Part shown: in pieces, positions 1-6,327 of the stretch
Layout: the number at the start of each line of letters is the position of its first letter
Numbering within the stretch: the stretch's first letter is position 1
Origin: Mariniphaga sp.
GTDB lineage: Bacteria; Bacteroidota; Bacteroidia; Bacteroidales; Prolixibacteraceae
Direction: 5' to 3'
Assembly (NCBI GenBank): GCA_025363795.1
Contig: JANYLE010000087.1
Span: forward strand, 1-9,346
Length of the DNA stretch: 9,346 nucleotides
Program-made: the position numbers and the translations under genes
The notes under the pieces: model-generated
What the model saw: the letters and a program-made list of their open reading frames with translations, nothing else
What the model was told of the DNA's origin: nothing
The model's database searches: none

Positions 1-65
1 CCGCCTGATTCGGCTTCAAGATTCCGATCATTCAGCCTTTCGAATTTATCTTTTTGTGATGGCAT
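1..65 (-). CDS. Acyl-CoA (propionyl-CoA) carboxylase carboxyltransferase subunit, N-terminal fragment
   Basis: Only the first 21 codons are in the window; the gene continues beyond base 1. The peptide starts MPSQKDKFERLNDRN and reaches a Glu-Ala-Glu-Ser-Gly stretch. This charged, helical opening followed by glycines is how carboxyltransferase (PccB/AccD-type) subunits of acyl-CoA carboxylases begin, just before their conserved glycine-rich and 'TARERI' segments, which would lie outside. The call rests mainly on position: it is the third same-strand gene after a biotin carboxylase and a biotin carrier, which need a carboxyltransferase partner. The full protein would be expected to be about 510-520 residues and to transfer CO2 from carboxybiotin to an acyl-CoA. 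The start is the only ATG in frame here. A gap of 153 bases separates it from the carrier gene. The substrate (propionyl- versus another acyl-CoA) cannot be read from this fragment. Confidence 0.72.
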   Translation of the reverse strand, partial: MPSQKDKFERLNDRNLEAESG

Positions 66-218
66 AATTGTAATTAATTGAATTGTTGTTTAAAGTATTC
101 TGAAATTACCTCGCTTTTGCGGTCGCACCAGCTTTTCCGCTAATGACATTCCTGTTGCATTTAAAATTTCGGAATATGGTTATTTCTTTCTCCACTAATG
201 CAAGCTAACCTGATAGGA

Positions 219-752
219 CTAACTTATTTCCGCAGGTTCTTCCTCGTCAATTATGACTAAAAGTTGGTTTGTGTCCACTGTTTCACCCTCAGTGACTGGC
301 ACCTCTCTTACAATGCCACGGTTACCGGCTTTGAATTCACTCTCCATTTTCATGGCTGAGAGCACAATCAATGGTTGCCCCACTTCTACGCGATCTCCGG
401 GTTTGACGTACACTTTGACCACTTTCCCGGGCATCGGGGAACGTATGGTATTGTCGTTGCTGATTGGTCCGGATTGCTTTCTGTTTTGACGGTATCGTGC
501 CTCATTGTCGATCACTTCGACATCAAATTTGAAATACAGCGTGTTGACATTGTAATGTTTCGGTTCACTGGTTTCAATTACTTCAATATTGAAGGATTTT
601 CCTTTGTAGAGAACGGAAAACTCCTCATTACTTACTTTTACAATATCGACTTCGTAAAGCTTATCGCCAACTGAAAGCGTGAGGACATTTCCTTCGTGTT
701 TCACCTCTTTGACGATCTCACTTCGGTTATTAACTTTTAATTCAAGTTCCAT
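219..752 (-). CDS. Biotin carboxyl carrier subunit of acyl-CoA (propionyl-CoA) carboxylase
   Basis: A 177-residue protein with two parts. Residues 1 to about 95 form a beta-rich N-terminal region as in the separate carrier subunits of Bacteroidota propionyl-CoA carboxylases. Residues about 103-172 are a biotinyl/lipoyl domain. The biotinylation motif AMKM is at 133-136, so Lys135 is the predicted biotin attachment site, and the upstream hinge SPMPGKV is at 105-111. Holocarboxylase synthetase would add biotin; the swinging arm then carries CO2 from the biotin carboxylase encoded just upstream to the carboxyltransferase encoded just downstream. The length fits the roughly 170-residue Bacteroidota carriers and is longer than E. 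coli AccB (about 156). The N-terminal part lacks the Ala/Pro-rich linker of AccB, which favours a propionyl-CoA-type complex over fatty-acid acetyl-CoA carboxylase. An oxaloacetate or methylmalonyl-CoA decarboxylase carrier is a less likely alternative. ATG start, no Shine-Dalgarno seen. Confidence 0.9.
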   Translation of the reverse strand: MELELKVNNRSEIVKEVKHEGNVLTLSVGDKLYEVDIVKVSNEEFSVLYKGKSFNIEVIETSEPKHYNVNTLYFKFDVEVIDNEARYRQNRKQSGPISNDNTIRSPMPGKVVKVYVKPGDRVEVGQPLIVLSAMKMESEFKAGNRGIVREVPVTEGETVDTNQLLVIIDEEEPAEIS

Positions 753-862
753 ATGCTATAAAATCTATGCAATGTGCTAATCTTCTGTTAAAATTACGTT
801 CCCAGGCTTTGCGGAATCTTCCATTTTGGTCCCACGAAAACTTTCCGGTTTTATTCAGTAAC

Positions 863-2386
863 CTAGATTCTCGCTGTAAACTTCCGCAGTTGTCGTTTCC
901 AGTTACTTTCCCTTTTCTCTGAAGGAGCGGCATTGGCGATTTTACTGATCTCAAATTGAGAGAGGTACTGCGCAAATGTTGCAATCATTGCCATGTCTTC
1001 ACTGCTACTGTCGCAGGTTCCATCGGACAGAAGAAATTCACTGTTTTCTTCAATAAAATGGGTATTGTAAGTTCCGTTTTTAAAATCTGGGGTATCCATA
1101 ATTCTTTCTAGAAACCTGATGGTCGTTTTAACCCCTGTAATTTTATATTCAAAAAGGGCACGGCGCATTCTATCTATTGCCTCATCACGTGTACGACCCC
1201 AAACGATCAGTTTACTGATCAGCGAGTCATAATAGATGGGAATAGTATACCCTTCATATACGTAACTGTCACATCTGATGCCAAATCCATAAGGCTCAGT
1301 AATATGTGTGATCGTACCGGGATTGGGCATGAAATTATTCCTGGTGTCTTCTGCAATTATCCGGCACTCGATTGAATGACCGCTTTGTTTAAGATCTTTT
1401 TGTTTAAAAGGAAGTTTAGCCCCTTCTGCAATTCTGATTTGTTCTTTTACCAAATCAACTCCAACAACCCTTTCTGTAATCGGATGCTCAACCTGTAAAC
1501 GGGTGTTCATCTCCAAAAAATAGAAATTAAGTTGTTCGTCCATGATAAATTCAATGGTTCCGGCGCCCTCGTAATTAGCCGCTTTGGCTGCTGCGACAGC
1601 ACATTCTCCCATTGCAGTCCTGACTTCAGGTGTAAGCAGGGGAGAGGGTGTCTCTTCTACAACTTTCTGGTGACGGCGTTGGACGGAACACTCACGTTCG
1701 AACAGATGGACAGTATTTCCATATTGATCGGCAAGAATTTGAAATTCAATATGATGAGGTGAGTCAATGTATTTTTCAATGTATAAGGCATCATCGCCAA
1801 AGGAGGTCTTCGCTTCTGAACGTGCAGCACGTAAAGAACTTGCAATTTGTGATTCAAGCTTGACAAGACGCATTCCTTTACCACCACCTCCTGACGATGC
1901 TTTAATCATCACAGGTAGACCAATCTCTTTGATGCATTTTATTGCTTTCGCTTCGCTGGTTAATTTCTCAGTAGTGCCCGGTACCACGGGAACCCCCGCT
2001 GCAATCATCTTTTTGCGAGCACTGATCTTATCGCCCATCATCTCAATTGATTCAGGTGAAGGACCGATAAATTTTATTCCAGCTTCGCGACATCGTCGGG
2101 AGAAAGTGGAATTCTCTGACAGAAATCCATAACCCGGGTGAATGGCATCGGCACCAGATTTTTTAGCTGTTTCGATGATTTTTTCAATATTCAAATAACT
2201 CTCAGCTGAGGGTGCAGGGCCAATATTAAAAGCTTCATTGGCATATCTCACATGCATGGCTGTGCGGTCAGCATCACTAAAAACAGCTACGGTTTCAATC
2301 CCCATCTCGCGACACGAACGCATAACCCTGATAGCAATTTCTCCTCGGTTGGCAACCAGTACCTTTTTAATCAGTTTTTGTTCCAT
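863..2386 (-). CDS. Biotin carboxylase subunit of acyl-CoA (propionyl-CoA) carboxylase
   Basis: A 507-residue ATP-grasp enzyme that carboxylates biotin on the carrier protein using ATP and bicarbonate. The N-terminal biotin carboxylase domain opens with VLVANRGEIAIRV (9-21). The ATP-grasp glycine loop is GGGGKGMR (166-173). HIEFQILAD lies at 212-220, and the catalytic Cys/Lys region with RRHQK ends at Lys241. EMNTRLQVEHPITE (292-305) supplies Glu292, Asn294, Arg296 and Glu300, equivalent to the catalytic residues of E. coli AccC. The C-terminal biotin carboxylase domain starts near 337 (GHSIECRI). All key residues are present. It is about 55 residues longer than AccC (449); the extra tail, including SNWKRQLRKFTARI at the end, fits what I remember of Bacteroidota propionyl-CoA carboxylase subunits. 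Read with the carrier (110 bases downstream) and the carboxyltransferase start, it heads the operon. The 161 bases to the divergent peptidase gene must hold its promoter; no clear TAnnTTTG box was found on this strand. Confidence 0.95.
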   Translation of the reverse strand: MEQKLIKKVLVANRGEIAIRVMRSCREMGIETVAVFSDADRTAMHVRYANEAFNIGPAPSAESYLNIEKIIETAKKSGADAIHPGYGFLSENSTFSRRCREAGIKFIGPSPESIEMMGDKISARKKMIAAGVPVVPGTTEKLTSEAKAIKCIKEIGLPVMIKASSGGGGKGMRLVKLESQIASSLRAARSEAKTSFGDDALYIEKYIDSPHHIEFQILADQYGNTVHLFERECSVQRRHQKVVEETPSPLLTPEVRTAMGECAVAAAKAANYEGAGTIEFIMDEQLNFYFLEMNTRLQVEHPITERVVGVDLVKEQIRIAEGAKLPFKQKDLKQSGHSIECRIIAEDTRNNFMPNPGTITHITEPYGFGIRCDSYVYEGYTIPIYYDSLISKLIVWGRTRDEAIDRMRRALFEYKITGVKTTIRFLERIMDTPDFKNGTYNTHFIEENSEFLLSDGTCDSSSEDMAMIATFAQYLSQFEISKIANAAPSEKRESNWKRQLRKFTARI

Positions 2387-2547
2387 AAAAGATCTAATTG
2401 GCTCAAAATATTAAACTCAGACAAAAAATAAATTGGCAAGTCAATCTTAGGGTAACACGTGAATTTCGGAAATTGTTCTTCAGAATGCGCTTAGTTTTTC
2501 ATTACGCCCATTTTTTACTTACTTGCATTGGTAAAATTAGTCTTTTT

Positions 2548-3258
2548 ATGAAACTTCTGCTAATCAGTAATTCAACAATGCCCGGAGAGCCTTATCTCGA
2601 TTATCCCAAAAAGGAAATCCGGAATTTTTTAGGTGAGAATAAAGTCAATGCTCTTTTTATTCCCTATGCCGCAGTAACTTTTTCCTTTGATCTTTATGAA
2701 TCGAAAGTGGAGGAACGATTTGCCGAAATTGGTCACCATATTACATCAATTCACCACTTTAGCGATCCGGTTGAGGCAGTGCTTAATGCTGAAGCAATCG
2801 TGGTTGGCGGAGGAAATACCTGGCAGCTGGTTCGAATGATGCATGACAACCGGTTGATGGAAGCGATCCGGTCAAAGATTGAACAGGGGACTCCTTACAT
2901 TGGATGGAGTGCCGGGTCGAATGTGGCTTGTCCAACGCTACAAACCACCAATGATATGCCGGTTATTGATCCAAAAGGATTTAATTGCATGGGATTAGTG
3001 CCATTTCAGATTAATCCCCATTATCTGGATACAAACCCTGAAGGACATGGCGGTGAGACTCGCGAACAGCGCATTGAAGAGTTCCTGGAGGTTAATCCTG
3101 AAATTACAGTTGTTGGGCTCCGCGAAGGGACGATGCTTAAATTGGAGAATAATTCGCTCAGAATGATTGGCAACCGAAATGCAAGAATTTTTAAGAAAGG
3201 AACTTCTCCCAAGGAATTGAGTTCCACCGATAGCTTTGATTTTTTGCTAAATTGTTGA
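2548..3258 (+). CDS. pepE: Dipeptidase E (alpha-aspartyl dipeptidase), peptidase family S51
   Basis: A 236-residue cytoplasmic serine peptidase of the class I glutamine amidotransferase-like fold; PepE releases N-terminal aspartate from Asp-X dipeptides. Conserved blocks: MKLLLISNST at the start, VVGGGNTWQL at 85-94, the nucleophile elbow GWSAGSN at 119-125 with Ser121, TTNDMPV with Asp136, and NPHY with His158. These align, one residue shifted, with Ser120/Asp135/His157 of the Salmonella enzyme (229 residues), so the triad is intact. The reading frame stays open upstream to a TTG at 2398, but that 50-residue extension is Arg/Phe-rich, unlike the family and without homologous features, so the ATG at 2548 is chosen. 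A weak promoter-like pair (TTG at 2473-2475, TAGTTTTT at 2492-2499) sits upstream. Transcribed divergently from the carboxylase operon and probably together with the esterase gene that follows 28 bases downstream. Cyanophycinase-like relatives share the fold, but the closer match is PepE. Confidence 0.92.
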   Translation: MKLLLISNSTMPGEPYLDYPKKEIRNFLGENKVNALFIPYAAVTFSFDLYESKVEERFAEIGHHITSIHHFSDPVEAVLNAEAIVVGGGNTWQLVRMMHDNRLMEAIRSKIEQGTPYIGWSAGSNVACPTLQTTNDMPVIDPKGFNCMGLVPFQINPHYLDTNPEGHGGETREQRIEEFLEVNPEITVVGLREGTMLKLENNSLRMIGNRNARIFKKGTSPKELSSTDSFDFLLNC

Positions 3259-3286
3259 TTTTGATATTTTAATACAAAAGAGTTCG

Positions 3287-4024
3287 ATGCAGACAAAAGC
3301 TGGTTCTTTGTGTCTTTTGTTGTTTTTGGTGGTTGTGGGTTGCACTCCTGCAAAGCTGATAACGGTCTATACAATTGGTGATTCTACAATGGCCAATAAA
3401 AAGGCTGAGGTGTATCCAGAAACCGGTTGGGGACAGGTTTTCCAGAATTATTTCGATCAGAAGGTAAAAGTGAGCAATCATGCAGTAAATGGCAGAAGTT
3501 CAAAGAGTTTTATCGATGAAGGTCGTTGGAAAACTGTCTGCGATAGTCTTAAACGGGGCGATTATGTTTTTATTCAGTTTGGACACAATGATGAGAAAGC
3601 CGATAAACCAGCTGTTTATACCGATCCTAAGACGAGTTACCGACAAAACCTCGAAAAATATATTTTGGAAACCCGGAAGAAAGGGGCAACTCCGGTTTTA
3701 CTTACCCCAATTGTACGCCGTAAATTTGACGAATCCGGAAAACTGATCGAAACACACGGAGCATATCCCGATGCGGTGCGCGAAGTAGCGGTTCATCTTA
3801 ACGTTCCAATGATCGATATGCACTTGCTTACCCGTGCATTGATCAGTTCGATGGGAGATGAGCCATCGAAGAAGATCTATTTATGGACGAAGCCGGACCC
3901 GAAATTTCCGGAAGGGAGAAAAGACGACACTCATTTATCTGTTGAGGGTGCGAAAACATTTGCCGGATTGGTTGCTGCAGAAATGGCAAAGATGAAAATT
4001 CCGCTGGCGCAACATTTGAAATAA
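3287..4024 (+). CDS. Lipoprotein SGNH esterase, rhamnogalacturonan acetylesterase type (CE12-like)
   Basis: A 245-residue exported esterase. Residues 1-18 are a lipoprotein signal peptide ending in the lipobox VVGC, so Cys19 should be lipidated and the enzyme anchored to a membrane facing the periplasm or cell surface. The SGNH blocks are complete: block I GDSTMA (31-36, nucleophile Ser33), block II NGRSS (68-72, oxyanion Gly69), block III GHND (99-102, Asn101), block V DDTH (213-216, Asp213 and His216). The GDSTMA and GHND wording, the NGRSSKSF segment and the DDTHLS ending are typical of rhamnogalacturonan acetylesterases, which remove acetyl groups from galacturonate residues of the rhamnogalacturonan-I backbone so that lyases and hydrolases can act. 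Length fits the family. It lies 28 bases after pepE, so co-transcription is likely although the functions are not obviously linked. The next gene also points to rhamnogalacturonan. A different acetylated polysaccharide (e.g. xylan) remains possible. Confidence 0.87.
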   Translation: MQTKAGSLCLLLFLVVVGCTPAKLITVYTIGDSTMANKKAEVYPETGWGQVFQNYFDQKVKVSNHAVNGRSSKSFIDEGRWKTVCDSLKRGDYVFIQFGHNDEKADKPAVYTDPKTSYRQNLEKYILETRKKGATPVLLTPIVRRKFDESGKLIETHGAYPDAVREVAVHLNVPMIDMHLLTRALISSMGDEPSKKIYLWTKPDPKFPEGRKDDTHLSVEGAKTFAGLVAAEMAKMKIPLAQHLK

Positions 4025-4095
4025 CCTTACAAAGACAGGAAAATTTCTGCGGTGCGAATTTCTGTTTGTCCAAATGCTTTTATTTAGTGGTTGTG

Positions 4096-4129
4096 CAATC
4101 GATTGTTTTAAGCAATCTGATTATATTTG
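4096..4129 (+). promoter_or_regulatory. Bacteroidota-type promoter with overlapping palindrome, upstream of the DUF4350-like gene
   Basis: TATATTTG at 4122-4129 is an exact match to the Bacteroidota -7 box TAnnTTTG. A TTG at 4103-4105 can serve as the -33 element, though the 16-base gap is shorter than the usual 19 or so. Transcription would begin near 4136, giving a leader of about 58 bases before the ATG at 4194. The -33 region is built from symmetric sequence: CAATCGATTG (4096-4105) is a perfect 10-base palindrome, and GATTG (4101-4105) is repeated inverted as CAATC (4113-4117). This could be an operator, but no regulator is encoded nearby. The promoter assignment is by motif only. Confidence 0.5.
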
Positions 4130-4193
4130 CATCTATTATCTGATCCGTCAGGTGAGCAAATCCTGGATTTTATTCTAACAAAAACTATAAAAA

Positions 4194-4982
4194 ATGAAGC
4201 AGAATTATTTTTCGTTGAAAGGTGTTATAGTGCTATTTATCTTTACGATGGCGCTTGATGGTTTTGCGCAGAAAACAGTCGGTCTCGATAACTGGTATAA
4301 TCACGAAACCAATGCGAAAACCGGAAAGATTTTCCATTATACCTGGGACGATACCCAAAATAGCGGTTTTTCGCAATTAGGCGACTTGTTTAAAAGCAAA
4401 GGCGCTGATTTGAAAACCATCGGAGCCAAAGCCGACAAGAAAAGTCTTAAAGGAGTTGATGTTTATATTATTGTCGATCCCGACACGACTTCTGAAAATC
4501 CAAACCCAAATTATATTCTGCCAGATGATATCAAAGCAATCACCAAATGGGTAAAAGACGGTGGCGTACTACTGATTTTGGCGAATGATAAACCAAACTG
4601 TGAGTTTACCCATCTGAACCAACTTGGAAAAGAATTTGGGCTGCATTTTAATCCAGTTACCTTAAATCCCGTAACCGGAAAAGATTATAATATGGCAGCA
4701 GAAACCAACCTTCCAAATCATCCGCTGTTTAAAGGGGTGAATAAAATCTATATGAAAGAGGTCTGCTCCCTCAGTTTGAGTAAAGGTGCCAAAGCCGTTT
4801 TGACTGACAATAAACAAGTTTATATTGCCGAAACCTCGTTCGGGAAAGGATATGTTTTAGCAGTTGGCGATCCATGGTTGTACAACGAATATATCGACCA
4901 CGCCATGTTGCCGTCTGATTTCGAGAATCTAAAGGCGGCTAATAATCTTACTGAATTTCTCCTTTCGAAGGTGAAAAAATAA
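4194..4982 (+). CDS. Secreted DUF4350/ThuA-like protein resembling the accessory module of rhamnogalacturonyl hydrolases
   Basis: A 262-residue exported protein. Residues 1-25 form a signal peptide (hydrophobic VIVLFIFTMAL, probable cleavage after GFA). The mature part looks like a single alpha/beta domain of glutamine amidotransferase-like topology: LDNWYNHE at 31-38, FHYTWDD at 47-53, a strand ending in VDPDT at 94-98, a Lys-Asp-Gly-Gly turn followed by VLLILAND at 125-132, and a conserved end GKGYVLAVGDPWLYNEYID at 217-235. From memory, the same string of motifs occurs fused to unsaturated rhamnogalacturonyl hydrolases (GH105/GH88) of Bacteroidota and in DUF4350 proteins; here it stands alone. 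I see no convincing nucleophile-elbow Cys/Ser, so a binding or accessory role is at least as likely as catalysis. It follows a rhamnogalacturonan acetylesterase by 169 bases, has its own likely promoter (-7 box at 4122) and ends at a strong hairpin. The molecular function is not known. Confidence 0.72.
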   Translation: MKQNYFSLKGVIVLFIFTMALDGFAQKTVGLDNWYNHETNAKTGKIFHYTWDDTQNSGFSQLGDLFKSKGADLKTIGAKADKKSLKGVDVYIIVDPDTTSENPNPNYILPDDIKAITKWVKDGGVLLILANDKPNCEFTHLNQLGKEFGLHFNPVTLNPVTGKDYNMAAETNLPNHPLFKGVNKIYMKEVCSLSLSKGAKAVLTDNKQVYIAETSFGKGYVLAVGDPWLYNEYIDHAMLPSDFENLKAANNLTEFLLSKVKK

Positions 4983-5014
4983 ATTTAAAGTACTTTTGTT
5001 TAGTGTTTTAATAG

Positions 5015-5067
5015 GATGGAATAACCGAAAGGCTGTCTTTGGACAATTTTCGGTTATTCCATCTTTT
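5015..5067. terminator. Perfect 16-bp hairpin terminator between convergent genes
   Basis: Bases 5015-5030 (GATGGAATAACCGAAA) and 5048-5063 are perfect reverse complements, giving a 16-base-pair stem with a 17-base loop; on the plus strand it is followed by TTTT (5064-5067). It starts 33 bases after the stop of the DUF4350-like gene and its right arm runs into the last codons of the minus-strand BFD-like gene (stop at 5054-5056). It very likely terminates plus-strand transcription. Read on the minus strand there is no clean U-tract, so bidirectional action is less certain. Confidence 0.75.
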
Positions 5068-5278
5068 CAAAATTGATCCTAAGCTGAGGGCCATTAGGGT
5101 GTTCCTCCTGGTATTTTTCAACTATTGCACTGATTTCCCTTACACAACGGCCACACCCGGTTCCAGCCGCTGTAAATTTTTGAACACCAGCGATTGTGAA
5201 GGCTCCCATACGCAATATTTTTTTGATCTCCTGCGCTGAAACCTGGTTGCAGAGGCAGACCAATCGCTTTTGATTCAT
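5054..5278 (-). CDS. BFD-like [2Fe-2S]-binding protein
   Basis: A 74-residue protein of the Fer2_BFD type (bacterioferritin-associated ferredoxin-like). The four cluster ligands are Cys8 and Cys10 in VCLCNQV and Cys42 and Cys45 in GTGCGRC, the C-x-C...C-x2-C pattern of this small helix-turn-helix-like fold. Between them lie the usual helix (SAQEIKKILRMGAFT) and the Gly-rich TAAGTG approach to the third Cys. In Bfd the protein accepts or delivers electrons to mobilise iron from bacterioferritin; free-standing Bacteroidota members are mostly uncharacterised, and the same domain is found in nitrite reductases and other oxidoreductases. No bacterioferritin or reductase is in view. The frame also opens at a TTG two codons upstream (5284), but the ATG at 5278 is preferred. 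Monocistronic; its 3' end overlaps a terminator hairpin arm, so the last few codons (FEKME) are encoded by hairpin sequence. Confidence 0.88.
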   Translation of the reverse strand: MNQKRLVCLCNQVSAQEIKKILRMGAFTIAGVQKFTAAGTGCGRCVREISAIVEKYQEEHPNGPQLRINFEKME

Positions 5279-5472
5279 TGTCAATTATATATCAGTTGTT
5301 TCGGTATTTAAGACAAATTCTTTAAAATAATAAAAAGACCAGGATTCAATGTCTGTGTCATCAATCAAATATAATCAAAAATTACTATCTGCATAATTGC
5401 TGTTTTCTATTCATTAATTTTAGGGCGCTGTTTTGCCAAGTATGTCAATAGTGAAGTTAAATAGGTTTGGAT

Positions 5473-6312
5473 ATGAAATTATTAAATTGTGAAAATTACA
5501 ATCTTGTAATAGAGTCACTTAGAAAAGTGAAGTTTAATCATCTATTTGCTCAGGCGGTTGTTGAGCAGAAGATTACCGGGCGGATCTATGTTGATAATTA
5601 CACTTCGCCATCAAGTTTTTATATCGTCCATCCTTACGGGATGTCGCTGTTATTCGGCAATTGCGAAAATGAAGAGTTTAATCACCAATTGACTAAATAT
5701 CTGATAAATAGTGAAAGCCAGCGCGATCAGGTAGAATGGATGCAAGTCTATCCGGCAGATTGGAGTTCTCACCTTTCAGTTTTACTTGAAAGACAACGCA
5801 GCCAACCCTCAAAAGATAAAGAGATTCTTGCTATCACTAATCGTTTACCGATTGAGGAACAGACAAGGGTCAACTTTAAATTTAATTCTGATAAATTTGG
5901 TGTGTTTAAAGCTCAGAATCGGTTAGGACAACTTGAAATATTTCGTACAGGCGAAGCTGAATTTAATGATATGCCGGGAACTGTTGTTCCGAAATTCTTT
6001 TGGAGAGATGTAACACAATTTCTAAGAGAAGGAATCGGGTTTAGCTTACGATATAATGGGGAACTGGCATGTACTGCCTTTGCCTCTTTTATTGAAAAGG
6101 GACAACTCGAATTAGGGATTGAAACAGCCCCTCAGTATCGCGGCAAGGGATTTGCCGGTTTGACTTGCGTTGCACTGATAGATTATTGCCTTGCTCATAA
6201 ATTAGAGCCAATATGGTCCTGCAGAAAAGAGAATACCGGCTCATTTCAGCTAGCTCAAAAGTTGGGATTTGAGCCGGTTCGTTTCCATCCGTTTTACAAG
6301 TTGGATATTTGA
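5473..6312 (+). CDS. GNAT-family N-acetyltransferase (GNAT_acetyltran / PF12746-like)
   Basis: A 279-residue protein with no signal peptide or membrane segment, so cytoplasmic. The C-terminal third is a GNAT domain: FSLRYNGELACTAFAS (190-205) corresponds to strands beta2-beta3, ELGIET (213-218) to beta4, and QYRGKGFA (221-228) is the acetyl-CoA pyrophosphate-binding motif A (Q/R-x-x-G-x-G/A), followed by the helix GLTCVALIDYCL. PIWSCRKENTGSFQLAQKLGFEPV (246-269) gives the Asn-x-x-S-x-x-x-A-x-x-x-G-F motif B. The roughly 180-residue N-terminal part is also seen in the PF12746 group and has no obvious motif of its own. The acceptor substrate is unknown. A TTG two codons earlier (5467) is also in frame; the ATG at 5473 is preferred. 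A weak promoter-like TAATTTTA (5415-5422) with TTG at 5397 lies upstream. It is convergent with the metallophosphoesterase gene, only 15 bases apart, with no clear terminator between. Confidence 0.85.
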   Translation: MKLLNCENYNLVIESLRKVKFNHLFAQAVVEQKITGRIYVDNYTSPSSFYIVHPYGMSLLFGNCENEEFNHQLTKYLINSESQRDQVEWMQVYPADWSSHLSVLLERQRSQPSKDKEILAITNRLPIEEQTRVNFKFNSDKFGVFKAQNRLGQLEIFRTGEAEFNDMPGTVVPKFFWRDVTQFLREGIGFSLRYNGELACTAFASFIEKGQLELGIETAPQYRGKGFAGLTCVALIDYCLAHKLEPIWSCRKENTGSFQLAQKLGFEPVRFHPFYKLDI

Positions 6313-6327
6313 ATTGAGCCTGATTTA

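Noticed and set aside
90..149. A 19-codon minus-strand ORF in the gap before the carboxyltransferase gene
   Set aside because: Too short to support without conservation data, and no ribosome-binding or promoter feature marks it.
742..984. Minus-strand open frame bridging the gap between the biotin carboxylase and carrier genes
   Set aside because: It overlaps the end of the biotin carboxylase in another frame; its translation is basic and unlike any family. The biotin carboxylase tail is complete in its own frame, so no frameshift is needed.
1767..2132. Plus-strand open frame of 121 codons inside the biotin carboxylase gene
   Set aside because: It lies fully antisense to a strongly conserved coding region (ATP-grasp motifs) and its translation has no recognisable features.
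2398..2547. A 50-codon in-frame extension of the peptidase E gene starting at a TTG
   Set aside because: The extension is Arg/Phe-rich, has no signal peptide logic for a cytoplasmic peptidase, and the protein from the ATG at 2548 aligns start to end with PepE, with triad positions shifted by only one residue.
4025..4080. Imperfect inverted sequence just after the esterase gene as a terminator
   Set aside because: The arms around ACAGG and CTGT need bulges to pair and there is no T-run after them; not convincing.
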